From Comamonas granuli NBRC 101663 (GTDB taxonomy: Bacteria > Pseudomonadota > Gammaproteobacteria > Burkholderiales > Burkholderiaceae_C), in assembly GCF_000739995.1 (NCBI RefSeq), contig NZ_BBJX01000007.1, forward strand, positions 1-64,000: a DNA stretch of 64,000 nt. Reading direction: 5' to 3'. Shown piece by piece: positions 63,932-64,000 of this stretch. Each line of letters opens with the position of its first letter. The first letter of the stretch is position 1. The notes beneath the pieces were generated by a model. That model saw only the letters and a program-made list of their open reading frames with translations. It did not search any database and was not told where the DNA came from. Position numbers and translations under genes: made by a program.

Positions 63932-64000
63932 ATGAAAATCGATACCCGCGAAATTGCCGAAATCGCCGCCGCCCAACCCGCCGTGCCGCGCGAGAACCTG
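63932..64000 (+). CDS. Start of an unidentified gene, cut by the window end
   Basis: 23 codons beginning MKIDTREIAEIAAAQP and open to the window end. AGGAAAG lies nine bases before the ATG. The start looks genuine, but too little is present to name the protein. Confidence 0.45.
   Translation, partial: MKIDTREIAEIAAAQPAVPRENL

Overview
The window looks like chromosomal DNA of a high-GC betaproteobacterium of the order Burkholderiales, most likely family Comamonadaceae (Acidovorax/Hydrogenophaga type). The basis is the strong GC bias, the lptA-lptB-rpoN block, a soluble NAD-reducing [NiFe]-hydrogenase arranged hoxFUYHW with a separate hyp/hoxX maturation cluster, and a dispersed palindromic repeat of a kind I recall from Comamonadaceae intergenic DNA. 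No rRNA, tRNA, CRISPR array, prophage or insertion sequence was seen. Almost every base lies in or next to a gene.

Layout. 0-7 kb: amidotransferase, MFS exporter, CWC protein, malate synthase G (glcB) with its own terminator, LysR regulator with a DUF2214 membrane protein, PsiF-like protein. 7-13.4 kb: argS, SPOR protein, dsbA, lptA, lptB, rpoN. 13.5-21.1 kb: hydrogenase maturation genes hupE-hypA-hypB-hypF(short)-hypC-hypD-hypE-hoxX, all on the plus strand and mostly overlapping. 21.2-26.4 kb: a probable copper-responsive operon headed by a CruR-like DUF2946 leader protein, then a TonB-dependent receptor, a Cys-containing BNR-repeat exported protein and two paralogous thioredoxin-fold proteins. 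26.5-32.6 kb: YdcH-like protein, PilG-like receiver, and a CBS / 2-oxoacid oxidoreductase (alpha, beta) / GltD-like flavoprotein operon. 32.9-38.2 kb: ligand-sensing histidine kinase, single-domain receiver, and a REC-GAF-PAS-GGDEF-EAL protein. 38.1-43.3 kb: hoxFUYHW on the minus strand. 43.4-48.4 kb: NIT-domain GGDEF/EAL protein, RlmL-type methyltransferase, PIN protein. 48.4-58.6 kb: nitroreductase, kinase-like proteins including SrkA, NhaR, TerC, a kinase-USP fusion, metallophosphatase, hemerythrin, and ohrR-ohr with a double operator. 58.7-63.6 kb: acyl-CoA metabolism (enoyl-CoA hydratase, acyl-CoA ligase, ABC binding protein, 3-hydroxyacyl-CoA dehydrogenase). A truncated gene starts at 63932.

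How the parts fit. The hyp/hoxX cluster supplies Ni, CN- and CO to HoxH. HoxX implies CO synthesis from formyl-tetrahydrofolate, hence maturation in air. HoxFU then passes electrons from H2 to NAD+. The oxoacid:ferredoxin oxidoreductase with a GltD-like partner is a second redox module that could exchange ferredoxin and NAD(P)H electrons.

Two observations stand out. First, seven copies of one 58-bp palindromic element align without a single gap. Four are next to genes. Three lie inside rpoN, an rlmL-like gene and srkA, all in the same orientation and the same reading frame, so they encode a shared peptide pattern, as Rickettsia palindromic elements do. Second, the CruR-like gene carries the CXXC motif and a C-terminal RGPP stall-like motif, heads an operon of unusual composition, and takes its stop codon from one of those repeats.
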